DNA of 64,000 nt. Origin: Clostridia bacterium (lineage in GTDB: Bacteria; Bacillota; Clostridia; Oscillospirales; CAG-272). The stretch covers positions 1 to 64,000 of the forward strand of contig JAFUJB010000002.1 in the NCBI GenBank assembly GCA_017473865.1. Direction: 5' to 3'. Under the pieces are notes generated by a model. That model searched no databases. It saw only the letters and a list, made by a program, of their open reading frames with translations, and had not been told where the DNA came from. The translations under genes and the position numbers were made by a program. Below are positions 45,321-53,973 of this stretch, piece by piece; position 1 is the first letter of the stretch; each line of letters opens with the position of its first letter.

Positions 45321-45348
45321 ATTATACACATTTTTTTGCCATTGTCAA
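45321..45348 (-). promoter_or_regulatory. Sigma-A promoter of tRNA-Leu
   Basis: On the minus strand: TTGACA (45343-45348), 16-base spacer, TATAAT (45321-45326). Confidence 0.8.
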
Positions 45349-45370
45349 TATGTTTTCGAAAAAATTATAA

Positions 45371-45399
45371 ATATATTTTTAAGGGCACTTTCATATACT
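45371..45399 (+). promoter_or_regulatory. Possible sigma-E promoter of spoIIID
   Basis: ATATATT (45371-45377), 14-base spacer, CATATACT (45392-45399), near the mother-cell sigma-E consensus. Expected because spoIIID is sigma-E-dependent in Bacillus. Confidence 0.45.
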
Positions 45400-45431
45400 G
45401 TACCAAGCATTTTTAAGGGTTGGTGTTTTAT

Positions 45432-45689
45432 ATGAATAACTACAATTCAAAATTCCGAGAACGCAGCGAACTGTTTGCCGAATATATAGTCGAAAACAAC
45501 GCAACCGTAAGGCAAACGGCACATTTTTTTGCAATAAGCAAAAGCACTGTTCACAAAGATCTGGTAACAAAATTGAGATACATAAATCCAAGTCTTTACA
45601 GCGAGGTAAAGAAAGTACTCGATACAAACAAGGCTGAACGCCACCTGCGAGGCGGGGAAGCGACAAAAAGAAAATATAAAAATATATAA
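45432..45689 (+). CDS. spoIIID: Sporulation transcriptional regulator SpoIIID
   Basis: An 85-residue DNA-binding protein. FRERSELFAEYIVENNATVRQTA, the helix-turn-helix FFAISKSTVHKDLVTKL, INPSLYSEVKKVLDTNKAERHLRGGEATKRKYK all match SpoIIID, slightly shorter than the 93-residue Bacillus protein. It activates or represses mother-cell genes after sigma-E and connects to sigma-K. ATG 45432 is preceded by AAGGGTTGGTG; an in-frame GTG at 45420 is less likely. Next to tRNA-Leu with a possible sigma-E promoter. Confidence 0.97.
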   Translation: MNNYNSKFRERSELFAEYIVENNATVRQTAHFFAISKSTVHKDLVTKLRYINPSLYSEVKKVLDTNKAERHLRGGEATKRKYKNI

Positions 45690-45714
45690 TATGATTACAA
45701 AATTCCCTCACAAC

Positions 45715-45743
45715 TTGACAGAATACGCTAAAAAAGGTATAAT
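45715..45743 (+). promoter_or_regulatory. Consensus sigma-A promoter of the AraC gene
   Basis: TTGACA (45715-45720), 17-base spacer, TATAAT (45738-45743). Confidence 0.9.
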
Positions 45744-45786
45744 AATATCAAGAGGAAGTTTGAAAAAACATCACGGAGGGGATAAG

Positions 45787-46650
45787 ATGCCAAAGAGAAT
45801 AATGATTACGGAATATCCCGTAGAGTACGTTCCGTTCAATCCCCCGGAAAATAAATGCTTTTACGGGTTCCCTGAGAATCAGGATCTTCCCGACAGTAAT
45901 ATAGCGTCAATGCATTATCATTCGAGCTATCAGATAGGCGTATGTCTTTCGGGGAACGGAGTTTTCCTACTTGAAAACGATATATATGCTGTAAAAGCAG
46001 GGGATGCGGTACTCATTGCCCCCGACGTTATTCATTGCTCAAAGAGTATTAAAAATAGCAATTGCAACTGGGATTTCGTATATTTTGATCCCTTTGAGAT
46101 GAAAAACAGATATCCCGAGCTTATCTTGCCGAAAAGCTGTATCTGCACTCAGGAAAACGAGGGAGAGCTGAATACGCTTCTCAAAAAGATAATTCAAGAG
46201 GGCAGAACGTGCCGCGACGAATATGAAAGACTTTCGGCACTGTATTTTTATACTTATTCGTTGCTTTCAATGCGTAAGGGAGCAGTCCCCGATGCCTCGG
46301 CAGAGGCAGAAAGTATAAAAAATGCTGAAGAAACCGATATATACAACATTATGCCCGCCCTCAAGGAGATAGCTTTCAGATTTGACGAATCTATATCCGT
46401 GGCAGAACTTGCAGATATATGTAATCTGAGCGAATCTCATTTTACCCGTATTTTTAAGAAGAGTACGGGGATGTCTCCCTATAACTATACGCTTAAATTC
46501 AGAGCAAAAGTAGGCGCGGCGCTTTTGAAGGCTACCGAAAAAACGGTTAATGAGATTTCCGACTGCGTAGGCTTTAAAAATGCGAGTGATTTCTACAGAC
46601 AGTTTACAAAATATTATTCTTGTTCACCGATGGATTATAGAAAGTCATAG
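45787..46650 (+). CDS. AraC-family transcriptional regulator
   Basis: A 287-residue regulator. ATG 45787 follows GGAGG by 7 bases; upstream starts have no ribosome site. The N-domain is a cupin (HYHSSYQIGVCLSGNG, GDAVLIAPDVIHCSKS) that would sense a small ligand such as a sugar. The C-domain carries two helix-turn-helices: SISVAELADICNLSESHFTRIFKKSTG and VNEISDCVGFKNASDFYRQF. AraC proteins usually act on a nearby operon, but the next gene is an unknown zinc-ribbon membrane protein and no sugar genes are adjacent. Confidence 0.93.
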   Translation: MPKRIMITEYPVEYVPFNPPENKCFYGFPENQDLPDSNIASMHYHSSYQIGVCLSGNGVFLLENDIYAVKAGDAVLIAPDVIHCSKSIKNSNCNWDFVYFDPFEMKNRYPELILPKSCICTQENEGELNTLLKKIIQEGRTCRDEYERLSALYFYTYSLLSMRKGAVPDASAEAESIKNAEETDIYNIMPALKEIAFRFDESISVAELADICNLSESHFTRIFKKSTGMSPYNYTLKFRAKVGAALLKATEKTVNEISDCVGFKNASDFYRQFTKYYSCSPMDYRKS

Positions 46651-46681
46651 TTTTTTATGACCAAACAGAAAGGATGTTACT

Positions 46682-47464
46682 ATGTCGCGTTTTATCGGTT
46701 CATTTATGGATGACAACGAGCTTGACAGACCCGATCTGAACAAGTGTCCCGATTGCGAATGTTTTTTTCCGCAAGACAACTGCCCAATATGCGGTAAGGA
46801 ATGCCCGGAAGAAATGCGCGCGGGAAACAGAAAGAAACAAAAAAAGAAAAAAGAGCGTAACGGAAAGTCTAAAGTCGTTGAGTATGTCGACTGGTACCAC
46901 CGTTGGTGGTTCATCATTCTGATGCTTTTCATCTTTCCGATTATAGGCATTATTCTTCTTGCAGGCAGCCCTTACAGAAAGAATGTGAAAATAACCATAA
47001 TTGCCGTTGCTGTAATATATACCATAGTTTCGACGTTTGGCATTGGAACGATAATCGGAGGTATTAAAAACACCTTTGAAAAGCCGGTCGACAGTACGCT
47101 TTCTTATGAAGAATATACACAGAAATGTACGATGGTAAGCCCCGAAGATTTTTACAGAAGCCCCGAAGAATATAAAAAAGATTTTGTCGGAATGAACCTT
47201 GTGGTCAAAGGCTTTTTCTATTATCTCGAAGGCAGTTACACAAACCGTAAATTCAATGATTATATAGTTTGTGAATACGTTGAAAACGGCAATACATTCG
47301 TGATCCTTGTCCGTGACTGCCGTTCTGGAGGAAAAAACCTTGTTGCAGGCGACAAAATTACGGTATTCGGCGAAGGAGCGGGGAATGTGAGTGTTACCGA
47401 TCAAGAATATAACACAAAATCAGGTCCCTGCATCAATGCGGCATTTATTGATTTAAGTGAATAA
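46682..47464 (+). CDS. Zinc-ribbon membrane protein of unknown function
   Basis: A 260-residue protein. A Cys-rich N-terminus (Cys22, 25, 27, 34, 37, 41 in CPDCEC...CPICGKEC) resembles a double zinc ribbon, followed by a very basic stretch and two membrane segments (about residues 75-95 and 100-122). The outer C-domain (residues 135-260) is beta-rich and OB-like (LVVKGFFYYLEGS, VILVRDC, DKITVFGEGAG). Family not recognised. AAAGGA lies 7-8 bases before ATG. It follows the AraC regulator by 31 bases and ends in a terminator, so it may be cotranscribed. Confidence 0.75.
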   Translation: MSRFIGSFMDDNELDRPDLNKCPDCECFFPQDNCPICGKECPEEMRAGNRKKQKKKKERNGKSKVVEYVDWYHRWWFIILMLFIFPIIGIILLAGSPYRKNVKITIIAVAVIYTIVSTFGIGTIIGGIKNTFEKPVDSTLSYEEYTQKCTMVSPEDFYRSPEEYKKDFVGMNLVVKGFFYYLEGSYTNRKFNDYIVCEYVENGNTFVILVRDCRSGGKNLVAGDKITVFGEGAGNVSVTDQEYNTKSGPCINAAFIDLSE

Positions 47465-47467
47465 CCA

Positions 47468-47502
47468 AAAGCGCACAGTTGATTTGCTGTGTGCTTTTTT
47501 AC
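47468..47502 (+). terminator. Terminator of the 46682 gene
   Basis: Stem AAAGCGCACAG/CTGTGTGCTTT (one G:T) with T tract. Confidence 0.8.
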
Positions 47503-47547
47503 GTAACCGATTTCGAAAATATAATATATATAAATTCAAAAATACTA

Positions 47548-47576
47548 TTTACAAAAGAGCAATTTTAATGTAAAAT
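47548..47576 (+). promoter_or_regulatory. Sigma-A promoter of the pyrH operon
   Basis: TTTACA (47548-47553), 17-base spacer, TAAAAT (47571-47576). Confidence 0.7.
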
Positions 47577-47620
47577 GATTAAGATAGATAAATTGTGCGT
47601 TATTTACGGAGGATGTAAAA

Positions 47621-48343
47621 ATGGCAGACACAAAACCTGTATACAAAAGAGTATTGCTCAAGCTTTCCGGCGAAGCACTTGCAAAGGATTGCGGTAAAGG
47701 CGAAATACTCAATTATGACTTTATAAACGAAGTATGCGCGTCTGTAAAAAAATGCGTAGAGCTTGGAGTTCAGGTAGCCATCGTTGTCGGTGGAGGTAAC
47801 ATTTGGCGCGGCGGCAGACAGGGTGCGAAAATGAACAGAAGCAGAGCTGACCATATGGGTATGCTTGCAACTGTAATTAACTCTCTTGCACTTCAGCAGG
47901 CTTTTGAAGAAGTAGGTACAGAGGCAGTTGTAATGACTGCTATTGATATGGAGAGAATAGCAGATCCTTTTACACAGCGCGATGCGGTAAAACACCTTGA
48001 AAACGGTAAGGTAGTTATTTTTGGCGGCGGTACGGGATGTCCTTATTTCTCGACAGATACGGGAGCTGTACTCCGTGCTGCAGAAATTAACGCAGATGCC
48101 GTACTTATGGCAAAAAATATTGATGGAGTTTATACAGCAGACCCCAAGCTTGATAAAAACGCTAAAAAGCTTGACGAGATAAGCTACGTTGACGTGCTTA
48201 ACAACGGGCTTAAGGCTCTTGACTGGACGGCGGCTTCGTTTGGACTTGAAAATAAGCTCACTATTCAGATGTTTGCTCTTGACGATCCCGAAAATATAAT
48301 CCGTGTTATCAAGGGCGAAAAGCTTGGCACCATTCTTAAATAA
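47621..48343 (+). CDS. pyrH: UMP kinase
   Basis: A 240-residue bacterial UMP kinase of the amino acid kinase fold. It makes UDP from UMP and ATP. Motifs: YKRVLLKLSGEALA, IVVGGGNIWRGG, RADHMGMLATVINSLAL, FGGGTGCPYFSTDTGAVLRA and KNIDGVYTADP. GGAGG lies 9-10 bases before ATG. First gene of the long core operon leading to polC; rpsB and tsf, which usually come just before it, are absent from this window. Confidence 0.97.
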   Translation: MADTKPVYKRVLLKLSGEALAKDCGKGEILNYDFINEVCASVKKCVELGVQVAIVVGGGNIWRGGRQGAKMNRSRADHMGMLATVINSLALQQAFEEVGTEAVVMTAIDMERIADPFTQRDAVKHLENGKVVIFGGGTGCPYFSTDTGAVLRAAEINADAVLMAKNIDGVYTADPKLDKNAKKLDEISYVDVLNNGLKALDWTAASFGLENKLTIQMFALDDPENIIRVIKGEKLGTILK

Positions 48344-48385
48344 GTTAAAAAATAAACAGTTAAAAATATATCGGAGGACTTTATT

Positions 48386-48940
48386 ATGAAACTCGCAACA
48401 AAAGACTATGAAAACAAAATGCAGAAATCCATTTCCGCATACCAGAACGAACTTGAATCCATCAGAGTAGGCAGAGCAAATCCTGCTGTTCTTAACAAGA
48501 TCACTGTAGATTACTACGGTGTACCCACCCAGATCAACCAGATGTCCGAAGTAAAGGTTACAGACGCCAGAACGATCGTAATTTCACCCTGGGATGCAAC
48601 GACTCTCAAGAGCATTGACAGAGCGATCACAGCATCCGACCTCGGCATTACTCCCGCAAACGACGGTAAGGTACTCAGACTTACGTTCCCCCAGCTTACA
48701 GAAGAAAGACGTAAGGAAATTTCCAAGCAGATTTCGAAGATGGGCGAAGATGCAAAGGTTGCAGTCAGAAATATCCGCCGTGACTTTAACGATAAGGCAA
48801 AGGATATGAAGAAAAAGAACGAAATGACTGAAGACGAACAGAAGCAGTCGGAAAAAGAAATTCAGGATTTGACAGATAAATACATTAAAGAAATAGATGC
48901 CATTACAGCCCGTAAAGAAAAGGAAATCATGGATATCTGA
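48386..48940 (+). CDS. frr: Ribosome recycling factor
   Basis: A 184-residue factor of standard length that splits the post-termination ribosome with EF-G. Motifs: ESIRVGRANPAVLNKITVDYYG, ISPWDATTLKSIDRAI, and VRNIRRDFNDKAKDMKK. GGAGG lies 8-9 bases before ATG. It follows pyrH by 42 bases. Downstream, 60 bases hold a family C hairpin (48999-49031) before uppS. Confidence 0.97.
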   Translation: MKLATKDYENKMQKSISAYQNELESIRVGRANPAVLNKITVDYYGVPTQINQMSEVKVTDARTIVISPWDATTLKSIDRAITASDLGITPANDGKVLRLTFPQLTEERRKEISKQISKMGEDAKVAVRNIRRDFNDKAKDMKKKNEMTEDEQKQSEKEIQDLTDKYIKEIDAITARKEKEIMDI

Positions 48941-48998
48941 CAAAACACACGGGTGTGTGCCTAAAGAATGGCGCACGCCCATTTTATTGATTGATAAC

Positions 48999-49031
48999 AG
49001 AGAGTGTGTGGGTAAAGCCCACACACTCTCT
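48999..49031. repeat. AGAGAGTGTGTG hairpin (family C), copy 3, inside the core operon
   Basis: 14-bp perfect stem AGAGAGTGTGTGGG/CCCACACACTCTCT with a 5-base loop, between frr and uppS. No T tract follows, so it should not terminate efficiently; it ends 5 bases before the uppS ribosome site. Confidence 0.85.
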
Positions 49032-49048
49032 TGGTTGGAGTTTTTACT

Positions 49049-49774
49049 ATGTTTGGTATAAAGAAAAAGCAAAAAAGCGAAAAAATAATGGCAGATGAGA
49101 ATCTGAAGCACATTGCCTTTATTATGGACGGTAACGGAAGATGGGCGAAGCAAAAGGGAATGCCCAGAGAGTTTGGGCACAAAAAGGGTGCTGAGACTAT
49201 GAAAAATATAGTCAGATACTGCGGCTCGATAAACGTTAACTGCGTAACGGTATATGCCTTTTCCACGGAAAACTGGAAGCGTCCCGAAGCGGAAGTAAAC
49301 GCTATTATGGAGCTTCTCGGACAGTATATCGACTATCTTTACACGGTTATGGAAAAAGACGATATACAGGTTCATTTTCTTGGCGACAAGGGAAGATTTA
49401 CGCCTGAACTGAGAGCAAGGCTTGAGAAGGCTGAGGCAGATTCGGCAAAATACAGTAAGATACTTAACGTCGCTCTTAATTACGGCGGCAGAGACGAGAT
49501 TGTACACGCCGTAAATGCTCTTATCAAGCAGGGCAAGACTGAAATAACCGAACAAGACATAGAAGCAAATCTTTATACCTCGCACTGTCCGCCCCCCGAT
49601 CTTATCGTAAGAACGGCGGGAGAGATAAGAACGTCAAACTTTCTTATGTGGCAGGGAGCATACTCGGAGCTTTATTTTACCGATGTGTTGTGGCCTGATT
49701 TTTCGGAAGAGGACGTTGACAATGCGGTCAAAGAATATTACAAGCGCACGAGGCGCTTCGGCGCTGTCGTCTGA
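49049..49774 (+). CDS. uppS: Isoprenyl transferase (undecaprenyl diphosphate synthase)
   Basis: A 241-residue cis-prenyltransferase that builds undecaprenyl diphosphate from FPP and IPP for cell-wall carriers. Motifs: HIAFIMDGNGRWAKQ (catalytic Asp27), GHKKGAETM, TVYAFSTENWKRP, and DLIVRTAGEIRTSNFL. ATG 49049 has GGAG (49037-49040) 8 bases upstream; a GTG at 49031 lies in the hairpin. The RTAGEIRTSNF form replaces the usual RTSGE Ser with Ala, a tolerated variant. It precedes cdsA by 20 bases. Confidence 0.95.
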   Translation: MFGIKKKQKSEKIMADENLKHIAFIMDGNGRWAKQKGMPREFGHKKGAETMKNIVRYCGSINVNCVTVYAFSTENWKRPEAEVNAIMELLGQYIDYLYTVMEKDDIQVHFLGDKGRFTPELRARLEKAEADSAKYSKILNVALNYGGRDEIVHAVNALIKQGKTEITEQDIEANLYTSHCPPPDLIVRTAGEIRTSNFLMWQGAYSELYFTDVLWPDFSEEDVDNAVKEYYKRTRRFGAVV

Positions 49775-49794
49775 CGGCGGTTTTGGAGGTTTTT

Positions 49795-50634
49795 ATGAAA
49801 ACAAGAGTTATAACTGCGGTTGTTTGTATAGCGTTGTTTATACCCGTACTCATATTTTCGGATACGGTTGTATTTCCCATCGTGCTCTCCGCGGCTGCCG
49901 TTATCGGCGTATATGAAATGCATAAGTGCATAGATATGAAAAAATGGTTTGTTATGGCGCCATCGGTTTTGTATGCATTGGCATTGCCATTATGTGCACG
50001 TCTCTTTTACTTTGAAAATGAACAGGGTTTTTACGGTTTTGCACACAAGGTGCTTGTCGTTTATATGTTTGTAATGTTTGTCCTTGCGGTTTTTTCAAAG
50101 GGGAAAATAGATATTTCAAGTGTTCTTGCGGCAACGATTACTACTTGCTTTATTGTAAACGGATTTTCAAGCATAGTACTGCTCCGCGATTTTACAAACG
50201 GACAGTATTTTTACCTGCTCGTATTCCTTTGCCCTTGGATTACAGACACTTTTGCATATTTTACGGGTTATTTTCTTGGAAAGCACAAGCTTATCCCCGA
50301 CGTAAGCCCAAAGAAAACAGTCGAGGGAGCTGTCGGCGGCACGGTTTGTTGCTCGCTTATGCTTGTTTTGTACGGATTTATTCTTACAAAGCTTGTTGAC
50401 GGAATGAACGCTAATTATATAGCATTGGCGCTTGTCGGTATCGTTCTTTCCATTGTGTCGCAGTGCGGCGACTTAATATTCTCGCTCATTAAGAGAAAAT
50501 ACGGAATTAAGGACTACGGTAATCTTATGCCCGGACACGGCGGCGTGCTTGACAGATTTGATTCTGTAATTGCGACAGCACCTTTTGTACTTATGATGTT
50601 TGGTATGTCGGGCATATTCAAGCTGTTTTATTAA
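49795..50634 (+). CDS. cdsA: Phosphatidate cytidylyltransferase
   Basis: A 279-residue membrane enzyme making CDP-diacylglycerol from phosphatidate and CTP, the branch point of phospholipid synthesis. About 8 membrane segments. The C-terminal signature is clear: SLIKRKYGIKDYGNLMPGHG and GVLDRFDS. ATG 49795 has GGAGG 6-7 bases upstream; a TTG at 49783 is an artefact. It sits between uppS and dxr with short gaps. Confidence 0.95.
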   Translation: MKTRVITAVVCIALFIPVLIFSDTVVFPIVLSAAAVIGVYEMHKCIDMKKWFVMAPSVLYALALPLCARLFYFENEQGFYGFAHKVLVVYMFVMFVLAVFSKGKIDISSVLAATITTCFIVNGFSSIVLLRDFTNGQYFYLLVFLCPWITDTFAYFTGYFLGKHKLIPDVSPKKTVEGAVGGTVCCSLMLVLYGFILTKLVDGMNANYIALALVGIVLSIVSQCGDLIFSLIKRKYGIKDYGNLMPGHGGVLDRFDSVIATAPFVLMMFGMSGIFKLFY

Positions 50635-50651
50635 AAAAGAGGGAATAAAAA

Positions 50652-51818
50652 ATGACCGAAAAAAAGACAATAGAAAAGAGCATAGCGATTTTCGGCTCAA
50701 CGGGTTCTATCGGAACTCAGAGTATTGAAGTTGCAAGAAAGCATAACATAAAAGTTAAGGCGCTGACCGCAAGAGGCGATATTGAAAAGCTAGAAGAACA
50801 GATAAGAGAATTTAATCCTCAATACTGTGCGGTTCTTGACGAAGAAAAGGCGAAAATATTGAAACAAAAAGTAGCCGACACAAGCACTTGCGTTACGGGC
50901 GGGGAGAAAGCTATTGAAGAACTTGCTTATAATGTAAAATGCGATATGCTTCTCAACTCGATTATAGGAAAAGCGGGACTCCGCCCCACACTTGCTGCTA
51001 TCGAATCGGGGAAAAATATTGCTCTTGCAAACAAGGAGACTCTTGTAACTGCGGGAACTATTGTTATGAACAAGGCGAGAGAAAAAGGCGTATCTGTGTT
51101 GCCCGTTGACTCGGAGCATTGTGCGATTTTTCAATGTCTTGAAGGCTATCCGAAAAAGCAGGTAAGCCGACTTATTCTGACTGCTTCGGGCGGGCCCTTT
51201 TTTGGAAAGAAGAGGGAAGAGCTTGCGGGGATAACTCCCGAAATGGCACTCGCTCACCCGACGTGGAATATGGGGCAAAAAATTACCATTGACTCGGCAA
51301 CTCTTATGAATAAGGGCTTTGAAGTTATCGAAGCCTGCCACCTTTTTGATATAGACGTCGAAAAAGTTGACGTTGTAGTTCACAGAGAGAGCATAATACA
51401 TTCAATGGTGGAATATATTGATAATGCTGTTTTGGCGCAGATGGGCGTTCCCGATATGCGAACCTGCATACAGTACGCAATAACTTATCCCGACAGATTT
51501 GATGGGCTGCAGGAAAAGCTTGACCTTGCCAAAGTAGGCAAGATGACGTTTGCAGAACCCGACAAAGAAACGTTTGTATTGCTTGACCTTGCATATAAAT
51601 CTATGAAAATGGGCGGACTTATACCCGCTGTACTTAACGGCGCAAACGAAGAGGCGGTATATTTATTCTTGAATCACAAGATTTCGTTTACCGACATTAT
51701 GGATATGGTAAAAGAGGTAGTATTGGGTTACAAGAATATTGACACGCCTACAATTGAACAAATCGAAGAGGCGGACAGAAACGCACGCAGACTTGTAAGA
51801 GAGCTTGCTTGCAGATAA
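50652..51818 (+). CDS. dxr: 1-deoxy-D-xylulose-5-phosphate reductoisomerase
   Basis: A 388-residue NADPH enzyme making MEP, the second step of the MEP isoprenoid route, target of fosmidomycin. Motifs: IFGSTGSIGTQSIEV, ALANKETLVTAG, LPVDSEHCAIFQCL (metal-binding Asp/Glu), TASGGPFFGK and HPTWNMGQKITIDSATLMNK. GAGG lies about 8-9 bases before ATG. With ispG downstream, the operon carries two MEP-pathway genes. Confidence 0.98.
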   Translation: MTEKKTIEKSIAIFGSTGSIGTQSIEVARKHNIKVKALTARGDIEKLEEQIREFNPQYCAVLDEEKAKILKQKVADTSTCVTGGEKAIEELAYNVKCDMLLNSIIGKAGLRPTLAAIESGKNIALANKETLVTAGTIVMNKAREKGVSVLPVDSEHCAIFQCLEGYPKKQVSRLILTASGGPFFGKKREELAGITPEMALAHPTWNMGQKITIDSATLMNKGFEVIEACHLFDIDVEKVDVVVHRESIIHSMVEYIDNAVLAQMGVPDMRTCIQYAITYPDRFDGLQEKLDLAKVGKMTFAEPDKETFVLLDLAYKSMKMGGLIPAVLNGANEEAVYLFLNHKISFTDIMDMVKEVVLGYKNIDTPTIEQIEEADRNARRLVRELACR

Positions 51819-51853
51819 CACCGCTAAATACTTGAAAAGAGGAAAAAACTGCA

Positions 51854-52876
51854 TTGACTGTAATAATTGCAATACTGATATTCGGATTTCTCATATTTAT
51901 TCACGAGCTTGGACACTACCTGACGGCAAGACTGTTTAAGGTAGGTATAAACGAATTTGCGCTCGGTATGGGGCCGAAAATATTAACCAAAACATCAAAG
52001 AAAACAGGAATAGCATACTCCCTCAGGCTGTTGCCTATAGGCGGATTTGTAAGCATGGTGGGAGAGGATGAAGACAGCAACGACGAGAACGCTTTGAACA
52101 ACAAGCCCGTATGGCAGAGAATGATAATCGTTGCGGCGGGTGCGTTTATGAACGTGCTTGTCGGTGTTCTTGTGGTTCTCATAATCGTTTGCTCGACAAA
52201 AAACCTTGCTACGAATATAGTTGCGGAATTTAACGAAAATTCAGTACTGCAGGACTATGGGCTCATGGTCGATGACCAAATAATCAAAATAGGCAAACAG
52301 TCCGTATATACGGGAAGAGATATGGTTGAAGCGGTAATGTTCGAAGGAGCCGGTCCCGTTGACGTAACCGTAAAAAGAGACGGAAAAAAAGTCGTATTGG
52401 AGGACGTTGAATTTCCTAAAATCTCGCAGGGGAAAATGACTTTCGGAAGAATTGATTTCAAGGTCTATGGCGAGCGAAGAAGCTTTAGCAACATAATAAA
52501 GCATACTGTGTTTTACAGCAAATCCACCGTTAATATGATATGGAAATCACTTTTATATCTGGTAACGGGCAAAGTAGGAGTCGAGCAGATGTCGGGACCC
52601 ATCGGGGTAACGTCGGCAATTGGCGATGCAGCAAAGTCAGGACTTACAAATTTGCTTGACCTTACTGCAATGCTTGCTTTGAATCTCGGCATATTCAATA
52701 TGCTTCCTTTTCCCGCACTCGACGGCGGACGTTTTGTATTTATGTTATACGAGCTTATATTCAGAAAGCCCGTCAAGAGAGAAGTAGAAGGGTATATACA
52801 CTTCGCGGGGCTTTGCCTGCTTATGCTTCTTATGCTTATAGTAGGCTTTAATGACGTAAAAAATCTGTTTAAATAA
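51854..52876 (+). CDS. rseP: RIP zinc metalloprotease RseP/RasP
   Basis: A 340-residue site-2 protease starting with TTG 51854, AAGAGG upstream. Zinc motif HELGH at residues 17-21 in the first membrane segment; a single PDZ domain (about 115-190, ENSVLQDYGLMVDDQIIKI); the NxxPxPxLDGG-type motif appears as NMLPFPALDGGR. It cleaves membrane proteins within the bilayer, such as anti-sigma factors and signal-peptide remnants. It keeps the standard dxr-rseP-ispG order. Confidence 0.96.
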   Translation: MTVIIAILIFGFLIFIHELGHYLTARLFKVGINEFALGMGPKILTKTSKKTGIAYSLRLLPIGGFVSMVGEDEDSNDENALNNKPVWQRMIIVAAGAFMNVLVGVLVVLIIVCSTKNLATNIVAEFNENSVLQDYGLMVDDQIIKIGKQSVYTGRDMVEAVMFEGAGPVDVTVKRDGKKVVLEDVEFPKISQGKMTFGRIDFKVYGERRSFSNIIKHTVFYSKSTVNMIWKSLLYLVTGKVGVEQMSGPIGVTSAIGDAAKSGLTNLLDLTAMLALNLGIFNMLPFPALDGGRFVFMLYELIFRKPVKREVEGYIHFAGLCLLMLLMLIVGFNDVKNLFK

Positions 52877-52894
52877 TAAATTTGGGAGAAAAAG

Positions 52895-53956
52895 ATGGAA
52901 AGACGTACATCCAAAAAAGTTAAAGTCGGTAATACGTATATCGGCGGCGATTCGAAAATATCGGTACAGTCGATGACCAACACCGATTCAGCCGATTTTG
53001 AAGCAACCTACAGACAGATAAAAAGACTTGAAGAATGCGGCTGTAACATTGTCAGAATGACGGTGCCCGATATGGATGCGGTAAAAACCGTTTATTCCAT
53101 CAAGAATTCGGATATAAAAATCCCCATAGTAGCCGACATACATTTTGACTATAAAATGGCTATCGAGGCGGCGAATGCAGGGGCTGACAAGATAAGAATT
53201 AACCCCGGAAATATAGGCAGTGAAGACAGAGTAAAGATGGTCGTAGATACCTGCTTTGAAAAAAATATTCCCATAAGAATAGGCGTAAACAGCGGGTCTT
53301 TGGAAAAATCAATACTTGAAAAATACGGCAGACCTTCGGGCGAGGCTTTGGCGGAGAGTGCACTATACCACGCGTCATTGCTTGAAAAGTTTGACTTTAC
53401 GAATATTATACTTGCAGTCAAATCGTCAAGGGTTGCCGATATGATAAAAGCAAACAGAATTCTTGCAAGCAAGACTGAATACCCGTTACATCTCGGCGTT
53501 ACCGAGGCCGGAACGGTACATAAAGGCGTGATAAAATCAGCCGCAGGTATAGGAAGCCTGCTGCTTGATGGAATAGGCGATACAATAAGAGTATCACTTA
53601 CTGCAGACCCTACTGAAGAAATCAGAGAGGGTAAGGCGATACTGTCTGCATTGGGACTTACTGAAGAATGCGGAATAAACATAATTTCGTGTCCCACCTG
53701 CGGAAGAACAAAGATAGATCTTATCGGAATCGCAAATGAATTTGAGAAAAGAACGGCGGACTTGAAAGTCAACAAGAGAATCGACGTTGCTATTATGGGC
53801 TGTGTAGTTAACGGCCCCGGTGAAGCCAAGGAGTGCGACATAGGCATTGCAGGCGGTGTCGGAGAAGCTGTACTTTTCAAAAAGGGTGAAATTATAAGAA
53901 AAATTGACGAAAACAGAATTATAGACGAGCTCATCGAAGAAATAAAAAGAATGTAA
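52895..53956 (+). CDS. ispG: 4-hydroxy-3-methylbut-2-en-1-yl diphosphate synthase
   Basis: A 353-residue 4Fe-4S enzyme converting MEcPP to HMBPP in the MEP pathway. Motifs: VQSMTNTDSADFEATYRQI, VADIHFDYKMAIEA, RINPGNIGSEDRV, and cluster ligands in ISCPTCGRT and MGCVVNGPGEAKE. Length fits the short bacterial type. GGGAG lies 9 bases before ATG. It follows rseP by 18 bases and precedes polC by 17. Confidence 0.98.
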   Translation: MERRTSKKVKVGNTYIGGDSKISVQSMTNTDSADFEATYRQIKRLEECGCNIVRMTVPDMDAVKTVYSIKNSDIKIPIVADIHFDYKMAIEAANAGADKIRINPGNIGSEDRVKMVVDTCFEKNIPIRIGVNSGSLEKSILEKYGRPSGEALAESALYHASLLEKFDFTNIILAVKSSRVADMIKANRILASKTEYPLHLGVTEAGTVHKGVIKSAAGIGSLLLDGIGDTIRVSLTADPTEEIREGKAILSALGLTEECGINIISCPTCGRTKIDLIGIANEFEKRTADLKVNKRIDVAIMGCVVNGPGEAKECDIGIAGGVGEAVLFKKGEIIRKIDENRIIDELIEEIKRM

Positions 53957-53973
53957 AAAAACAGGGTGGAATA

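Noticed and set aside
48584-49585. 333-codon minus-strand open frame across frr and uppS
   Set aside because: Antisense to two conserved core genes and unlike any known protein; a by-product of codon bias.
53149-53934. 261-codon minus-strand open frame inside ispG
   Set aside because: Antisense shadow; ispG is unambiguous on the plus strand.
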